The translations under genes were made by a program, and so were the position numbers. 64,000 nucleotides of DNA from Glossina fuscipes (Eukaryota > Arthropoda > Insecta > Diptera > Glossinidae), in contig NW_023998417.1 of assembly GCF_014805625.2 (NCBI RefSeq), forward strand, positions 15,116,885 through 15,180,884, in the 5' to 3' direction. This document shows, piece by piece, positions 12,839 through 26,774 of this stretch; position 1 is the stretch's first letter, and each line of letters begins with the position of its first letter. The notes below the pieces were generated by a model. The model was not told the origin of the DNA and did no database searches. It saw only the letters and a list, made by a program, of their open reading frames with translations.

Positions 12839-15800
12839 TAGCTTCATTTTTATACTTTCCATCTATCTATGTTTCTGATGTATTGATATTAATGTTGTTT
12901 GTTATTCCAATTCTTGTATTCTGGGTGTTTGTGTGTTGTCTGTTGTCGTTGGCAATCGACTCAAATAGATTTCAAAGATTTTCGTTAAATAATGATTTCA
13001 TTTTTAAGATATGATGTTGGCTGTCAAATGCTTCTTTAAATTTTTATAAATGAAGAAAAGAAGAAAGGAAACATATAGATGACCGAACGTGCACAACCAT
13101 AGCAGAAATGGTAGATAGATAAAGTTTTAATGAAATATGATCTGAATGAGATTTTTTCCTATCATAAAACGAATGTAAGGATATCTATGCTTTAATTAAT
13201 TTGGGATCGAGAATCCATTAAAGTCACTCGTGCTACTTAAGCTTTTTGTTTTATTTCGACAGAACATTATTGATAATCATAATCAAATGTTGACTGCATA
13301 TGTCATACTATTTGTATTATTCACGCATATATACCGAAAAGATCATAGAGCGTATAGGGTAAATATAGTATTTTTATGTAAATTGTTATATAATGTATGC
13401 TCCAAAAAAAACTTTGAATTAAATATAACAAATCAAGATTAATCGCGAACAGAAGTCTTCCAGAGATCCATATAAACGCGTTCGCGAAGTGATTAACAAT
13501 TCTTGCTTGGAAAATTAGAGCACACACATGGCCTTTAAAATTTAAATGCAACGGAAGCTTACATCAATTTCTTCACGATTAAGCTTTATGTTGACTTATG
13601 TTACTGGACGAGTCCTAAATTATGGTTCATGACTATGGTTATTATGTAAATTCAAAACGTTGGAAGAATTTATAAAGGAAGTTCGTCACGAGCTTTGCGT
13701 GCGCTTAGCTATCGGCGTAAATAGCGCCTCTTGGATATGACATAATCATTTAACTTCAAAATAGGTTTGCCCGGGACGGCTGCTGAAAACAGAGTATTCC
13801 ACGAAGAAAGCGCTCTAGAAGTTTAAGCACGACACAGCAATCTTTTTTACAACAACCTTTTCTTTCTTCTCTTAAAAGGCAAAGAGAACTAAGTAAAGAT
13901 AACACTGGATGTACGTAGGTGGAGAATGGATCTTGTGGACAATAAATTTCTGTTCGCAAAGAGATGGTTAACATATTCAAATCATATGACTTGAGTTCAG
14001 TTATGACGAAAATTCGAAAAGAAGATGTTTGTGTTACGTAAAAGGATATTTACTAAAGCAGTCTGGACAATTATTTGCATCAACTTTCACATCGATTTTG
14101 ATTGGAGGTGATAAGCTTTTTTCATTTTACATTGTTTGGAAAGGAGTCTCGTTTTGATCATTTTAAATATAGTCGTCGTTGTAGAGAGATTAGAGTGAGA
14201 GAGAGATAGAGAGGGGCGGCTTATCCAAATCGATTGAACACGTCGAGCCGATCATTTTGGTCAACAACTTGTATATCTTTGTGAGTGAGTTTTTAGTGCG
14301 TTTCTCCGCGTTGTTACAAACAGTAGGATAAAATTAGTATAATTATTATTATTAGCTACCGTTTAATCTTTTAAAAGTAGGTGCAAAAGAACAAAAGTAA
14401 CATAATTTCGTATTCGTATTCAAACGGTGTTACATACTGCCTCAGGTTACGTACTCAACAATTTGAACAGATGTTTTATAAGTTCAAATTCATGCAAACA
14501 TTTCCATCATAAATCCATAATCTTTAGAGTGCACGCACAAGTCCACATTAGAACATAAGTTATGTATGAGTAAAGTGAATTCTTTTATATTTCGCTTCTT
14601 TTTATTTTTTCTTGAAAAATCTTGCTAATAAATCCTTGGATAAATAAAAGCGAAATATTTACCAAGAAAACTCGATATTATGATATACAAAGTTTTACAT
14701 TTACACACAACAAAATTAAAATACACCTCAGATAGAACTTTAAACTCGTGCACTTATTGTGTTTGTGAAGTGATTTCGTTCACTCTTTCAAAATTATACA
14801 AACGTAAAGTTGATTACTGGGAAAGCGCAAGAAACATGATCAATCAGTAAGTTTACATGCATCATCATAGGTCATAACTTAGAATCCGGTTTCAATTTCC
14901 CCAAGGCCCATATTCCTAGAGTCTGACACGTTCCAAAATTTTGGAAAAGTTTACACAACAACTCGTTTGAAAACACTGTAGTGTTGCAAGTTTATTTAAT
15001 AGATCCGGAATGGAGATTAAATGGAAATTCAATATTTGATTTTATGTAAGGCAAAAATGCATATTAAATTTCGAGTTAATACTACAACATTTTTCTTGGG
15101 GTGTATGACTTTTCTTGTCTCGTTGTTCCGGCCAAAGAGTTGAGAGAAGTGAAAGCAACTACATAAAACAGTAGCAGTAACAACAATAATATTATACAGC
15201 AGGTGTTAAGGCTGAGCTGAAGCTTTGCCTTCAGTTGTAAATATTTCTGCAGTATTATGATGTTACTGCATAAAGTCGCAGAAATATTTTACAGCACTTG
15301 AAACCATTACCAGCAATGTTGCTGGATATTTTGCATTTTTGTGAAATTATCTCAATACAGCTCCCATTACTATTGCCGGCACCAACTGCGCCATACGAAC
15401 TGTCAATACACCATTTAACAAAGCAAAAAATCTGCAATGTCAACAATTGGGGTTAATTTTACAAAAGACGTTTTTAGCTACTGGCTTAAGGAGGTGTTAT
15501 GTATTGTTTACTAAAGACTTCTTATGGTCTTAAATTTTGTAATTTATTAAAGTAACACAAATGTACTTTGAAGCATGCCATCCCCAAAATCGTCAATACA
15601 TGAAAATATTTCAACAACAGTTATTCTAAGCGGTTGGCATCTAAATTTTTGATAAATTTTAGATTTCCAACCATTGGTTGCGGTGTAAAGAATTTGTCTT
15701 TTGCCTTTCATTGCAATGCTGACTTCATGTATGGGTCAAAACATAATTCATTCTTAATTTAACTGCTTTAGATACGCTGGTCTTTTGATTTCACTTCTCG

Positions 15801-16456
15801 ACGTTCATTGTAGGGTGCTTGTGCTAAGTTCCGCCTTTTCCCCTAAAAATTTCTCGATTTCGTGGATCAACCAATAAACGTATATCAGGTTAGACTATTA
15901 GTTTATATGTATGACATCTCAGAAGTATCAAACGTTTGTATTACCGAATGGTGTAATAACCTGATCTGATATTTGCTTGTGAGTTCATCCGACTGCATAC
16001 ACCATCGTTCTCTTTGCTTGTTTGTCCGCTTAAGGCGATGGGATGCGTTCTTCGGTTTTTTGTGCTTTCACACCCATGAGGTTGTTTCATTTTTTAAGTG
16101 GTATTGTTCTGAAAAACATTCTAAGATGCGAAAGGGCTCGCTCTTTTCCAACATATCGGTCCTACACTTTCTGCTTATTATTATTATGGTTCAGAGATTC
16201 GGGAGTTTTTAAAAAAATCATATTTGAAGTTGAAAAATATTGTCTTTAAATGAAAATGAAATGAAATATGAAATGAATATGGCACACGTACGTAACACAT
16301 TCGATACGGTTTCATTGCAATGCAATACTTCTTTAATCTTGTTTTGGATTAACAAACATTATCTGTGGGTAAGAAGTTCTCAATATTCAATTGCCTAACT
16401 TTTCTTTTACTTGCGCCCTAAGTATCATTGGGATTTATCTGCATTATTAAAATTCT

Positions 16457-16482
16457 TTTTAATCCTTCTTTAAGGATTAAAA
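16457..16482. repeat. Perfect hairpin, 11-bp stem
   Basis: TTTTAATCCTT and AAGGATTAAAA flank a CTTT loop. AT-rich, probably neutral. Confidence 0.7.
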
Positions 16483-18204
16483 TTTTGTTTGGTGAAGTTG
16501 TGAAAGAGTTAGTCGTAACTTTAATCTAGTAATGGAGAAAATTCTTTCAGCTTCCGTCCCATTTAATTTGGTGGATTTTCTCAGAGAACATAAAACTTTA
16601 ATTTTTTGTTCTTTACTATAAATTGTGTGTATGTGTGCCATTGATGCCTTATCAAGTAGAATGCTTTTAATAAACTATTTATTAAATGGAAAACTTAAGA
16701 GTTTCATATATTAAGACCAACGTTTGCTCTTACCAAACAATAGTAGTGAACCAAAAAGAAATATGAAAAATAATATTATATTTAATAATTAATTTATGAG
16801 AAATTTTTAATAATGTTTTCATGTTATCGAGAGGAAGAGGGGCAGGAGAACAGCAAACTGTTGATTTTGCAAAAGTAGCTACGCGCTTTTATTGCTTTTA
16901 AATCAATTCGTTGCAGAGTTAAGTTACTCATTACACGATTTTAAATATCTTGTATTAAGGACAATTACCGTTGTTACTTTTAGTTTAAGCTCCAATTTTG
17001 TTGTGCGATTAAAAAGACAGATCGACTTGAAGTTTCACAATCCGCAGAAGTAATGAAACTTTGAAACATGACAGTTACATCATTCTTTTACTGCTTCTCA
17101 GTGAGACGGTAAGTTCGCTTATGCATTATAAGCGATTTAAGATTGATGGCCATATTCCTAGCAACATCACCGAGACATCACAAAACATTGTTTTCTGTGT
17201 ATATTCCGATACTTAATGAGCCTGTTGTGTAATAAAACTGCTTTTGGGGGGCATTTTAGTTAGTATGGCCCTCCTTTCGGAATATAACGACATATGCAGA
17301 ATCACAATAAGCATAACAAAAATACAGTTTGTTTTCTTATATGGCTAGTGACCGATCACAGCGTCAGAATACACCCCCTTAGATTCGATAAAAAGTGCGC
17401 TTTATTGCACTTCTACACTCGCTGGTGTTGGAATGCTGGTCTTACTGATCGCAACAGTTTTATTGAATGCAAGTTCCCGTAACTGACTTAGTGTTCATAT
17501 GAAAAGCATTAAGCGAAACGTGCGAACAAATGGAATCGTTGTTAAAAGAAATAATCCGCGTGATTCTGCAAAGACTCGGATTAATCACAAGATCCTCACA
17601 AATACTTCTCGAAAATTTCTCCCCTTCTACTATTCATCCTACCTTCGCACGTTGATGCGGACTGTAAAAATATATGCGGATACTTCATTTTCATATTTCT
17701 ATGTTACCATAGCGGGTTACGATCCCGTTTCCTCAGAGCAAAAAGATTTTTCAGATTTGTCGAAATACGGATAAGGTGCGGTGAGATAGGCATATGTAAA
17801 TCGACTGTAATGCATGTCACGAAATTTTTGATACCTATTTTTGGCTGCGATAAACGAGATGACAAAATTAATATGCCCCTAACTAGTCATCGGTGCACGT
17901 AAAGTAAAAATATGTAGAACTTTCTGTTGTTTTTGTCCTTCTTAAATTTAATTAAACTGATAGCATAATCTGTTATCATTAGCAAATTGTGTGAAAAATC
18001 ATTGTCGTTGCCAGAATACGAAAGAGCAATGCTTTTTAGATATATAATAAATAATTGATAAAATCTATTAAATGCTTTCAAGCTTACAACTCTTAAGGAA
18101 GTATGCATGTAGTGAGCACATGTGATGGATTTATGCTTTTAGTTCTTCAATATATTTTAGATAATGGAATTAATTAATTAATATAATGCAACTATTTCAC
18201 TTAC

Positions 18205-18319
18205 CTCCTTCATCAGTCATTACCAATATGGTAGTTTCTGGTCCCAAGCCTTCCGGATTAAAAACTTGAACTGTCACTTTATATTGTGTGTAGGGCTCCA
18301 AGTTAAGAATTTCGTGACT
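18205..18319 (-). CDS. Ptp99A: Ptp99A-like exon: second half of FN3-2
   Basis: The acceptor is preceded by a long T-rich tract (tttttttttag, AG at 18321-18320) and the donor is GGAG|gtaagtg. This exon encodes residues 265-302 and the first base of codon 303. It carries the FN3 turn Leu271-Glu-Pro-Tyr-Thr-Gln-Tyr277, the F strand KVTVQVFNPEG, and the closing G strand TTILVMTDEG. The leftover G predicts that the next exon starts in phase 1, probably coding Val. I could not find that exon between position 1 and 18204. This is the last supported exon in the direction of transcription. Confidence 0.9.
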
Positions 18320-20211
18320 CTAAAAAAAAAGAAGAAAAATAAGAGAAGAAGTAAATAAATGAATAAATTAGGAGTACACGATAAAATAAAGCATAAATAT
18401 TTTATTCATTTATTTTTTTTTATTAAATAAGTTAGTGTAAGTAATCTCTTTATGAAAGGGTGGTTTTTTTTTTTAAGGAATGCCGTGCATATCAATCTAT
18501 TTGATCTATCAGGCCTATGGGCTTTGTATTATAAGTATGGGTTTAAGGGCCCGGACAATTATCGCAGGAGTTTGCGATTGGCCTACTGACACGAGTCGAA
18601 ATTGATACAAAACTAAGAATTCTATACTAATAATCGAAACTTATTTACAATACAAGGGGCAGCAGTAAACTTAACACTTGAGTTTAGTTATTGGTTGTAA
18701 CAAAGATTTTAGGGAGAAGATCTGATACCCTCTTGAATAATGGAGGCCAGTGCCGTGCTTTCACCGGCGATTTGCCAAAGCTGACTATCCGCGTTCAGTT
18801 GCTCTTTTTGAACTTAAGGCATCTTTTTTAAATGTTTTCTTTAGCCTGTATAATGAAGGACGAAAGCTAACAGGTCTCACCGAACTATCCAACTTATGTT
18901 GTGACTCTTAGTTATAACTGCATGTGCAGATTAGTTCTTATGTATAAATATTTTTCATAGATATATAAAAAAAAAGTGTGATTAAATGAGAGCGGGAGGT
19001 GAAATTGGGGGGAACGGCACATAATGCAGATATGTTTCGATGATGCTCGTATGACTTGAAAACGTGACTTTCACTATCCAATATGATATATTGAAAATTG
19101 CAAATCATAGACGTTTGACACAGATTAGCAACAGCAACGAGCAGCATCAGCAATAGGACCACAACAACTGTGTGCATTATAAATATAACATTTTCTGAGA
19201 AAAAAGAAATAATGAAAAATGTTCATAGAAGCGTTCAAACTGTGATCCAACGTTCGCAATGAATCAAAGTTATGATTTGAATGCATTATTATGTGTTATA
19301 TGTAGATGTATGTATGTATAGATGAATTTATGTTATATGAGTCGCAGTGCCGCACACCGAATGAGAACTAAAGTAAAGTGTGATGCATACGCAAAAATTG
19401 TTAGAGAGATAATAAATAATAACATATGTTGTGAGTAAAATATTAAGCGTGTGCCTGTGTATGCGTTTAATGCAAATGTATATGCGAGTGATTCAGAAGT
19501 CTGGTTAGCGCCATACATAAGTATATAAATATATGTTTTTGCATTTTTAGAGTATTAAAATTTAAAATGCACATAAAGCGGCAACGAGGAGTATTTCCCA
19601 ATACTGGCGAAGCAGGAACGCAAAATATGCTGAAAAAAGAAATCCCATAAATTCTGTCGATGAAAAGCAAAAACAGCGCCATTAAATTTCTTTTTAAAAC
19701 AGCTTATGCATACTTTCTTTCTTTGCGTGTGTGTTCAACTATACATTCGAACATACGTGCATACATGTTTCTGTTTGCAAGTATTTATTTCAACATTACC
19801 AGCGATAATACTCACGTACATTGTTTCTTCAATTGGAGACGTGCGCATATAGCGCACATGTAAGCTTTATGCATGAATATATAGGTAAATGTATGTTTGT
19901 GACATGTACACCCACTTTTACACACAGACTCCCATGTACATATAAACGTGTACTCTATCCCTAGAGTACATTTTAATCTTATCGCAAATAGTTTTTTTTT
20001 TTTCTTTTTTTTTTAATTCGCTTAAACGCAGTGAGGGAAAAACGAAAATCGAAATAGAAAAATAAGGGATACGTAAACGTATTCGTTTTTTCTTTCTGTT
20101 TATGACCCGGTTTTATTGTTTCCTAAATAGTTTTGCATAAGACGCCTGAATGCTGAAATATTATACTGAAAGTTGTAAACGTGATTCTCGATATATATGT
20201 AAATGCATGTA

Positions 20212-20232
20212 TAATATATATATATATATATG
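20212..20232. repeat. (TA)n microsatellite
   Basis: TA dinucleotide tract within the intron splitting FN3-2. Confidence 0.85.
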
Positions 20233-20334
20233 TATTTATATAGACTGCTTTCGCAGAGTTTCAAAATGAAGTCAAACTAAATCATTCCAAAACAAACACC
20301 ACCAAATATGTAAAGAATGTGAATTTGTTGGTGC

Positions 20335-20360
20335 ATATATATACATATATATATATATAC
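20335..20360. repeat. (TA)n microsatellite
   Basis: Interrupted TA tract about 100 bp from the preceding one. Confidence 0.85.
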
Positions 20361-21160
20361 ATGTGAGTAAATTTAGAAAAAAAGAAAATTTATTCTTTTT
20401 CTTTTTTCAACACATCCTTGTTTTAGGCTATAATGTGCGCGTCTACACTGTCTTAACGCATTTTCCATTCATTCAAATACTATTTCTTTCATTCAACCTT
20501 CGCTCTGTTGGGATTCATTCAAGCCCTTATCCACATCGAACCCTTTTCCTCATCGCACTCTAAAGTTCTTCATACTTTCGCTTCCAAAATGCTTACAAAT
20601 ATACAAGAGTTGAAGATTTTCTTCTGAAAACGCGTGTGCAAATAAGTTGCACACGAAATATATTACATCAGTGCGATGAATTTTATCTATGCATGCAATA
20701 ATATTTGTGCATATCCATAAATATTGACGTATTGGTATGTCGATCAAAAATTTGCATAAAATATCGAAAATAATAAACAAAACGTTGCTCGCGTTGTCAC
20801 TGTGAACCAATGTGTGTCTCAACTATTTTCCAAACTTTAATAATTCTATGTAGCATTGACAAATGATATAACACAAAGCATCTAATACGATGAGTTATAT
20901 TTTGTTATCACCCGAGGGAGGGTGATATTCATTTCATTCATTATATATATTTGCTAGGCCTAAGAGACACGATGAAAACATATTCCATTTTAACTTCCTT
21001 AGGCGAGTATCTCTGAACTGTTTCGTTTATGTCAAATTTTTAAATATGTTTTTATAACGGATAGAGCTCCTTAATGAAAAATTGTTCCTGGAGGAATGAT
21101 TGTGTGTATGTCTCTATCTTTATCCTTCTTCGATCAGAATGTACCAAATTGCACATAAGC

Positions 21161-21182
21161 TATATATATATATATATATATA
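21161..21182. repeat. (TA)n microsatellite
   Basis: Eleven perfect TA units. Confidence 0.9.
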
Positions 21183-24100
21183 CTACATACATGGGTAGTA
21201 TAATGCGCTCTTTGAATCTAAAGTTTATTAAATACCAATATTTCGATAAGCTATTCTCTTGATTGCTACTTTCTTATAACGCCAGCTTTTTTTTGGGAGT
21301 GCGTATTTGGTCACAACGGAGTTAACTTTCATAGAAAATTTATATAAAATTCTGCAGAAGGTTTTTACAATTATTAAACTAAAGTACTTAAAAACACTTT
21401 CTTTTTTTGTAACGCATTCATCCATCTATCAGATCTGCCCATCAGTAGATTTGCAACAAGTATTCAAACCGTATATGTAACCTAAGTTTAAAAGTTAGAT
21501 TACCGGTGCGGATGACATTAAACGAGTTGGAACTTAGTCCAAGTTTCATCCAAATTAATGTTTGACTGGGGTATTGCAACATTATGAATGAATCATTACT
21601 GGAACACACATTTTCCTTCGAAAAGTGAAGAAAATGTGTATAGGTTTTGTAGAATTTGGTGGGTTTTTTTTATCAAGATTTGCTTAATGCTTTTTGGGTA
21701 TTGTGAACGGACAATTTGAGTCTTCAATTTGAAGGTTTCAATTTTTAAGATGGGACCGTAAATCCCGACTCTCTCTTTGATTGTTACGCACAGTTTTCAA
21801 CTTCCTGCTGTACTGCGACGAACATTGTTCCAATGTTAATCTCTGTCGTCCTTTCCAGAGGATGAGATTATCTTGAGGCGCGCAAATGAGTTGTTCCTTA
21901 GACGGGCGTTTTCGTTAATCGGCCGCTGTGTGATGCGCCTTTTTTTTATCGATTTTACAGCATCGCAAACATTGAAAATCTTTATTTGTTCCCATTACTT
22001 GCTCCACATCTTGGGAAATTTCGTTTTCATCAGAGTGAGACAGTTTACACACATGTGTAGATATTTTATCATGCATATCACTTTCACTAAAATAGTCTAA
22101 ATAAAATACTTTTACGTATAAAATTTTCGAACGCGAATGTGAAGGTCAAGTACAAGAAAACTGCGAAATAAGTTATTTTACCTATCTGTTTCCTCGATTA
22201 TAACCTATAGTTTTTAATTCTAATCAATTTCTTTTGCAACGGCCTACAATCCTAAGCGCTATGTATGCAAATAGTATCCCGAAAATATGGGCTTGAAATC
22301 GATTGGAGCAACAGGACAACACAAGAAGGATGTGATGAAATTTCCATGAAGCGTTTCTTGCATTTGATCATCAAAGAGTGGGCGGATTCCTACATACGTA
22401 AAACACCAGCGATGAAAAGTCCTGGTGGGCAGACTTCGAATGGGTTCCGAAACGTAAAGCCGTAAATGAGTTATCTAACGGACGAAAGTATATAGGTGTG
22501 AGATTTCAAATTTTTTCAATTTCTACTGGATCGAAAAAATGTACATATTTTGAACCGACGACGTAGAAATAAATTCATAAAAACGACAAAGAAATGTAAA
22601 CCAACTTTATAGTGTCGCTGAAAGAGCATACAGATCCTTCGAACTTGTTAATTGTACATGTGGTGCCACCTGAACTGACCCTACTGAAAAGCTAAACTAA
22701 GTAAAAGAAGGCAAATCACCGATGAGACTGTGAAAATAATTTAATATTTAAAGTAAGTAAACGCAAACACATATCTATACAGAAGCAGAAGAAGAAAAAA
22801 GGTAAAACCATTTACGAGGTCACAATAAAACCCTTTGAAGCCATCCAAAGTACTTACAAAGACAAAATCATAGTTACTTAAGCGTAAAAATTTGACAAAT
22901 TTCAAGGATCAATTTACATTATAATACAGAAATTTAAGAATATAGAGACGTTAACATAAGCAATCTGCTGTTTTAAGGGAAATATTTATTGCGCGTACGC
23001 ATAAACATGACAACGCACCCTTTGAAAGAATTTAGTAATAACAGTTATACTATCAATTTAGGTTTTCTCCCCTATCAGACCGTTTACATATATCGTAAGG
23101 TTATTTTTCCTTCTTTCTTCTATAAATAAGCTTAGATAAGCTTAAGTGTATGCATTTACATACTAACGAAAAATTAAAAAGTTCTTCCTCAATATATACA
23201 AAACACATTCTTGCTTAGTTTCATATACCCCGAAATGTAAATAAACCACGAACTGGAAGGAGTGCAAGAGTGGGAAAGAAAGTTAGTCTAAGTTATCCTA
23301 CATTCATAAACTAAACTGTGTTGCCAACATATTATCAGCGTATGTATATTTGTGTGCATGAAATGAAAATTCCGAAAAAACATTAGAACGAGTATGCGAA
23401 AAAAATCAGGCTTCATATTAAATCTTCAATTTGGAACTTTTAGCAAATGGTTACACATTGCAAACAAAAAGAGACAAAAAACCGCACATAGTCACAGAAG
23501 TAGTTTATGTGCAAGACTAACATACAAAACTTTAAGCGGGAATTTAGGTTTAACATGTATACATATATACATTTACATATTATCGCCCACCCATAACGTG
23601 CTTGGTATGATGTACGGGTATCGTTGCTAGTGTATATGATATGTGGCGCCACAAGCAAGAAAACCAAAAAAAAAAATCTTTGTTTTCATATATTTTTTCT
23701 GATGTTCGCGCATTTAGCTGATATTATAGTGGTTTATGAAGGAGTATTCTCTTGTTTTTGTACACTCTATGCATGTATGCGTGTACGTATTATATGTGAA
23801 TACGTTTTATTTTTTTTATTTTTTGCTTTTGCTTTCTGTTTTTATTTTCTTCTTTTGATATCAAAATACACAATTCATTCTATATGGTGCGCACATAGCA
23901 AAGATCTCAACAGTAACCTGTCGACCACAATGCATAAAGGATGCCTTAATGCCACCGTAAATCTCTAAAGTTATGAAAATTGCATGATAATCCTCAAACA
24001 TTGGCAAACAGCCAGGCTTACAAGATATCGTTTATGTTATTTTTTCTTTTCTTTTGTATTAGTTTTTTTTTTAATAGATATGCGTACGTGTGTGTGTGTT

Positions 24101-26586
24101 TGTGTATGTACGTATGTTTGCGTGTGTGTGTTCATAGTATTCCCGCCTTTAGATTGCTCTTTCAACTGCTTGATAGTAAATAAAGTTCATCGATGTGTCT
24201 TCGTTCCTATACGTTTGTGCATATGTGTGGGTGCGAATATTGCTTTTGTTGCGTCTCTTGCTTATTGGAGTAAAAACTCGCCTCTGGTGGCAGCAGCAGT
24301 AAAAATGTCACCATTTTCTACTAGATTTTCTATTTCTACTTTATAGCTTTGCCTGAGCGTAATGAGAATGTGTTCTGTTCGGTTTAGGCAGAATTTAAGC
24401 AACACTTTCTTTCCGACTTCTTTAAAGCATAACTCTCTTTCACTTGGGATGATAAGGAATAATACATTTAATGAGCTATTGTCATTAGAAGGGGAGTAAC
24501 AGATAATTCAGATAAAATTGTTATCTTCTTATTTACGTTAGTTTTTGAATTTTACCTAAAATTATGTGCTTGAATAGATCCGCATAGCTTAGGACAATGG
24601 CAACTCGGATTTGAGTCTTAAATGATTGCTAGTTTTTAGCGAAGGTTGCGACAATTGTGTGACTTCAGGATTTGCACTAAGATGAGTAAAAACAAGGATT
24701 GTTTAGATGGACGCGAGGGCGAAGGCTACTATTAATACCACTGCTTGTGTTGATCGAAAATATAAGTGTATTGGACTGAGTGGTTATTTTGCAAACGTTC
24801 GATAAACGTAACATACCCGTTATAATGGGCGCGACAATTGATTGTGAGAGAGAAAAGCAAAAAATTATTGCTAAATGAAGTTTTTAACTTATGCACGAGA
24901 TGGGCCGTATTTAAGTGACGGGTCTGGTGCACTGTGTTTCCAAATGCGAGAAGCAAGCCCATTAACTTTTTGATGTAGTGCACGCATCTGGAAGGCAGGC
25001 AAACTGTTTAGACCCAATTTACGTAAAATAATGTATAAAATAATATTAAAAACTCGTTTTTTTATGCTGAAGCCAAGTCTGACGGTAATCTGTTGGAGAG
25101 CTTTAATTACTGACTTACAAATAGTTTGCTATTTTGGTCTTATTCTGCATAGTAGAATAGGTAGCACGACGAGTTACTAATTCACTAACTTGTCGTTTTG
25201 TAAATTGTTGTTAATTCTTCTGTTCTATTTGTTTCCACATTGCTTGCATCCACATGTAGCTTTCTTGGCTTGTTTGTCACATTATTACTATTCCTACATC
25301 TTTTTACAGTTTTCTTTCTATGTTTATTTTTTATTTTTCCATAAATTAAGTTTTATATTGCTCTCCATGATTTTGCTTAAAAAATTCCCGCACATACCTG
25401 GGTTTGTAAGCTCATTACCCGTCTTTTTGTAAATTATGTTTACTCGCGTTACCTGCATAAACGCACATGCATGCATATGCAAGTACAAGTGTGCGCTATG
25501 AATGCATGTATTTCTCAATAATCAACCAACCAGCACTTGTATTATATAAACATATTTGTTGTTGTTGTTTCTGTTATTGAGGTTGCTGGCTATGTATGTG
25601 TGCCATAACGCTCCTTTAAACAACTCGTAGTGGTTTTTTATAAGCGGTATATGGATTATGTGTTTATATCAGTGCGTGTGTGAAATGTATGCTGCGGCTT
25701 TAATAACAAAAATTTTCAACTTTTACTTCATGCATAAATCCTGTGAATTAAACTTTTTGCACTTAACGTATTTGTTGTGTTTCGACAGCATTAACAACCA
25801 CAGCACCACATAAATTATAGGAACACCTTCAGATTAAATTAATCAACTCAAAAACTTACATATAATGATGATGCTATAAACACATACATGTTCTACGCAT
25901 GTGTTCGTATTTTCATAAAATCGAAAATTATAATTGGGATTATTAAGAAAAGTAACCATTACTCAGCTTTAAAGCAAATATAAAACCGATATGGAAAGGT
26001 CGTAACATTTGAACCATGGAAGTATTCATTATAAAATGTTCCACTTCAAGTGAACGTGTGCGATTAATATCTTCCAACTCTTTTTATGCGGCTCGTTAAA
26101 AACAACAACAAAAAAAAAAACAATCCTCAATTAATATCTGCGCTTTCCCACTTCAGTTATATAAAGCTCCATTTATAGGGTAACGATTTTAATTAATAGT
26201 AAATGAAAAATATTCCTTGTTTTATGCCAGAATTAAAAAATCTTATCGAAGAAGCCAAACTTAATTCCCGCAAACCTTTCATTAGACTGCATCTACCTTC
26301 CATGCGTTTACTAATTCCATTCTTCTGTACTCAAGGTTGTGCGTCATATCGTACGAATGAATTATGCGTACCAAGAAAAATGATAGATACTAGGGGCTTT
26401 CGCTTCCAAGAGAAGCAACGAGGGAGACTACAAGCGGGTTAGTTTAACTTCGGCTTTATAGAATTTCCCCTGATGTATACCAAATTAAAAACTTTGACTT
26501 CCTTGAGTAGCAGAAATCATTGCATTTATGAAATGCAACAACAAGGATCTTATGATTGGAAATATCATGCTCTGAGTGTTACTTAC

Positions 26587-26774
26587 TTCAACGGTGCTGT
26601 CGCGTATGTAAATTTCTTTGGTATCATTTGGATTGCGATCTCGCGGTCTATACGTTATACGATAGCCGAGAAATTCTCCAAGTATTGTATCGGGCGGCGG
26701 TGGTTTCCAAGCAATATATACAGAGGTGGATGAGGTATTGTGGGCTGACGTAGGTACTGGTTTACCTGTCGGCG
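26587..26774 (-). CDS. Ptp99A: Ptp99A-like exon: first half of FN3-2
   Basis: The acceptor is attgcag (AG at 26776-26775) and the donor is GTTGAA|gtaagt. This exon encodes residues 203-264 plus the end of codon 202. It opens with the linker PTGKPVP. The B-strand tryptophan is Trp224 in VYIAWKPPPP, and the C strand follows as GEFLGYRITYRPRD. It ends at IYIRDSTVE. Sequons are at Asn214-Thr-Ser and Asn251-Asp-Thr. A GEFLGY-type C strand after a proline run is a common arrangement in receptor phosphatase and related neural FN3 domains. No in-frame Met is present. It joins the next exon in phase 0. Confidence 0.9.

Larger units (their letters stand above)
1..18204 (-). other. Intron downstream of FN3-2, running off the left edge (18.2 kb or more)
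   Basis: From the donor at 18204 to the window edge I find no exon that continues the ectodomain. The next exon should start in phase 1 and encode a third FN3-type region. Contents are microsatellites (2020-2095, 6882-6909, 9952-9966, 11897-11911, 12779-12838), a CCAAG pentamer array (5173-5200), two dispersed-repeat copies (5.83-5.91 and 6.85-6.97 kb), a tandem repeat (7286-7372) and a hairpin (16457-16482). A short exon could have been missed. Confidence 0.6.
18320..26586 (-). other. Intron within FN3-2 (8.3 kb)
   Basis: This phase 0 intron splits FN3-2 after Glu264. It contains (TA)n tracts at 20212-20232, 20335-20360 and 21161-21182, TG-rich sequence near 24090-24130, and otherwise AT-rich unique sequence. 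I recognise no gene or RNA in it. Confidence 0.85.

Noticed and set aside
12584..12878. Met/Ile-rich frames on both strands
   Set aside because: They are translations of the ATC/ATT triplet microsatellite.
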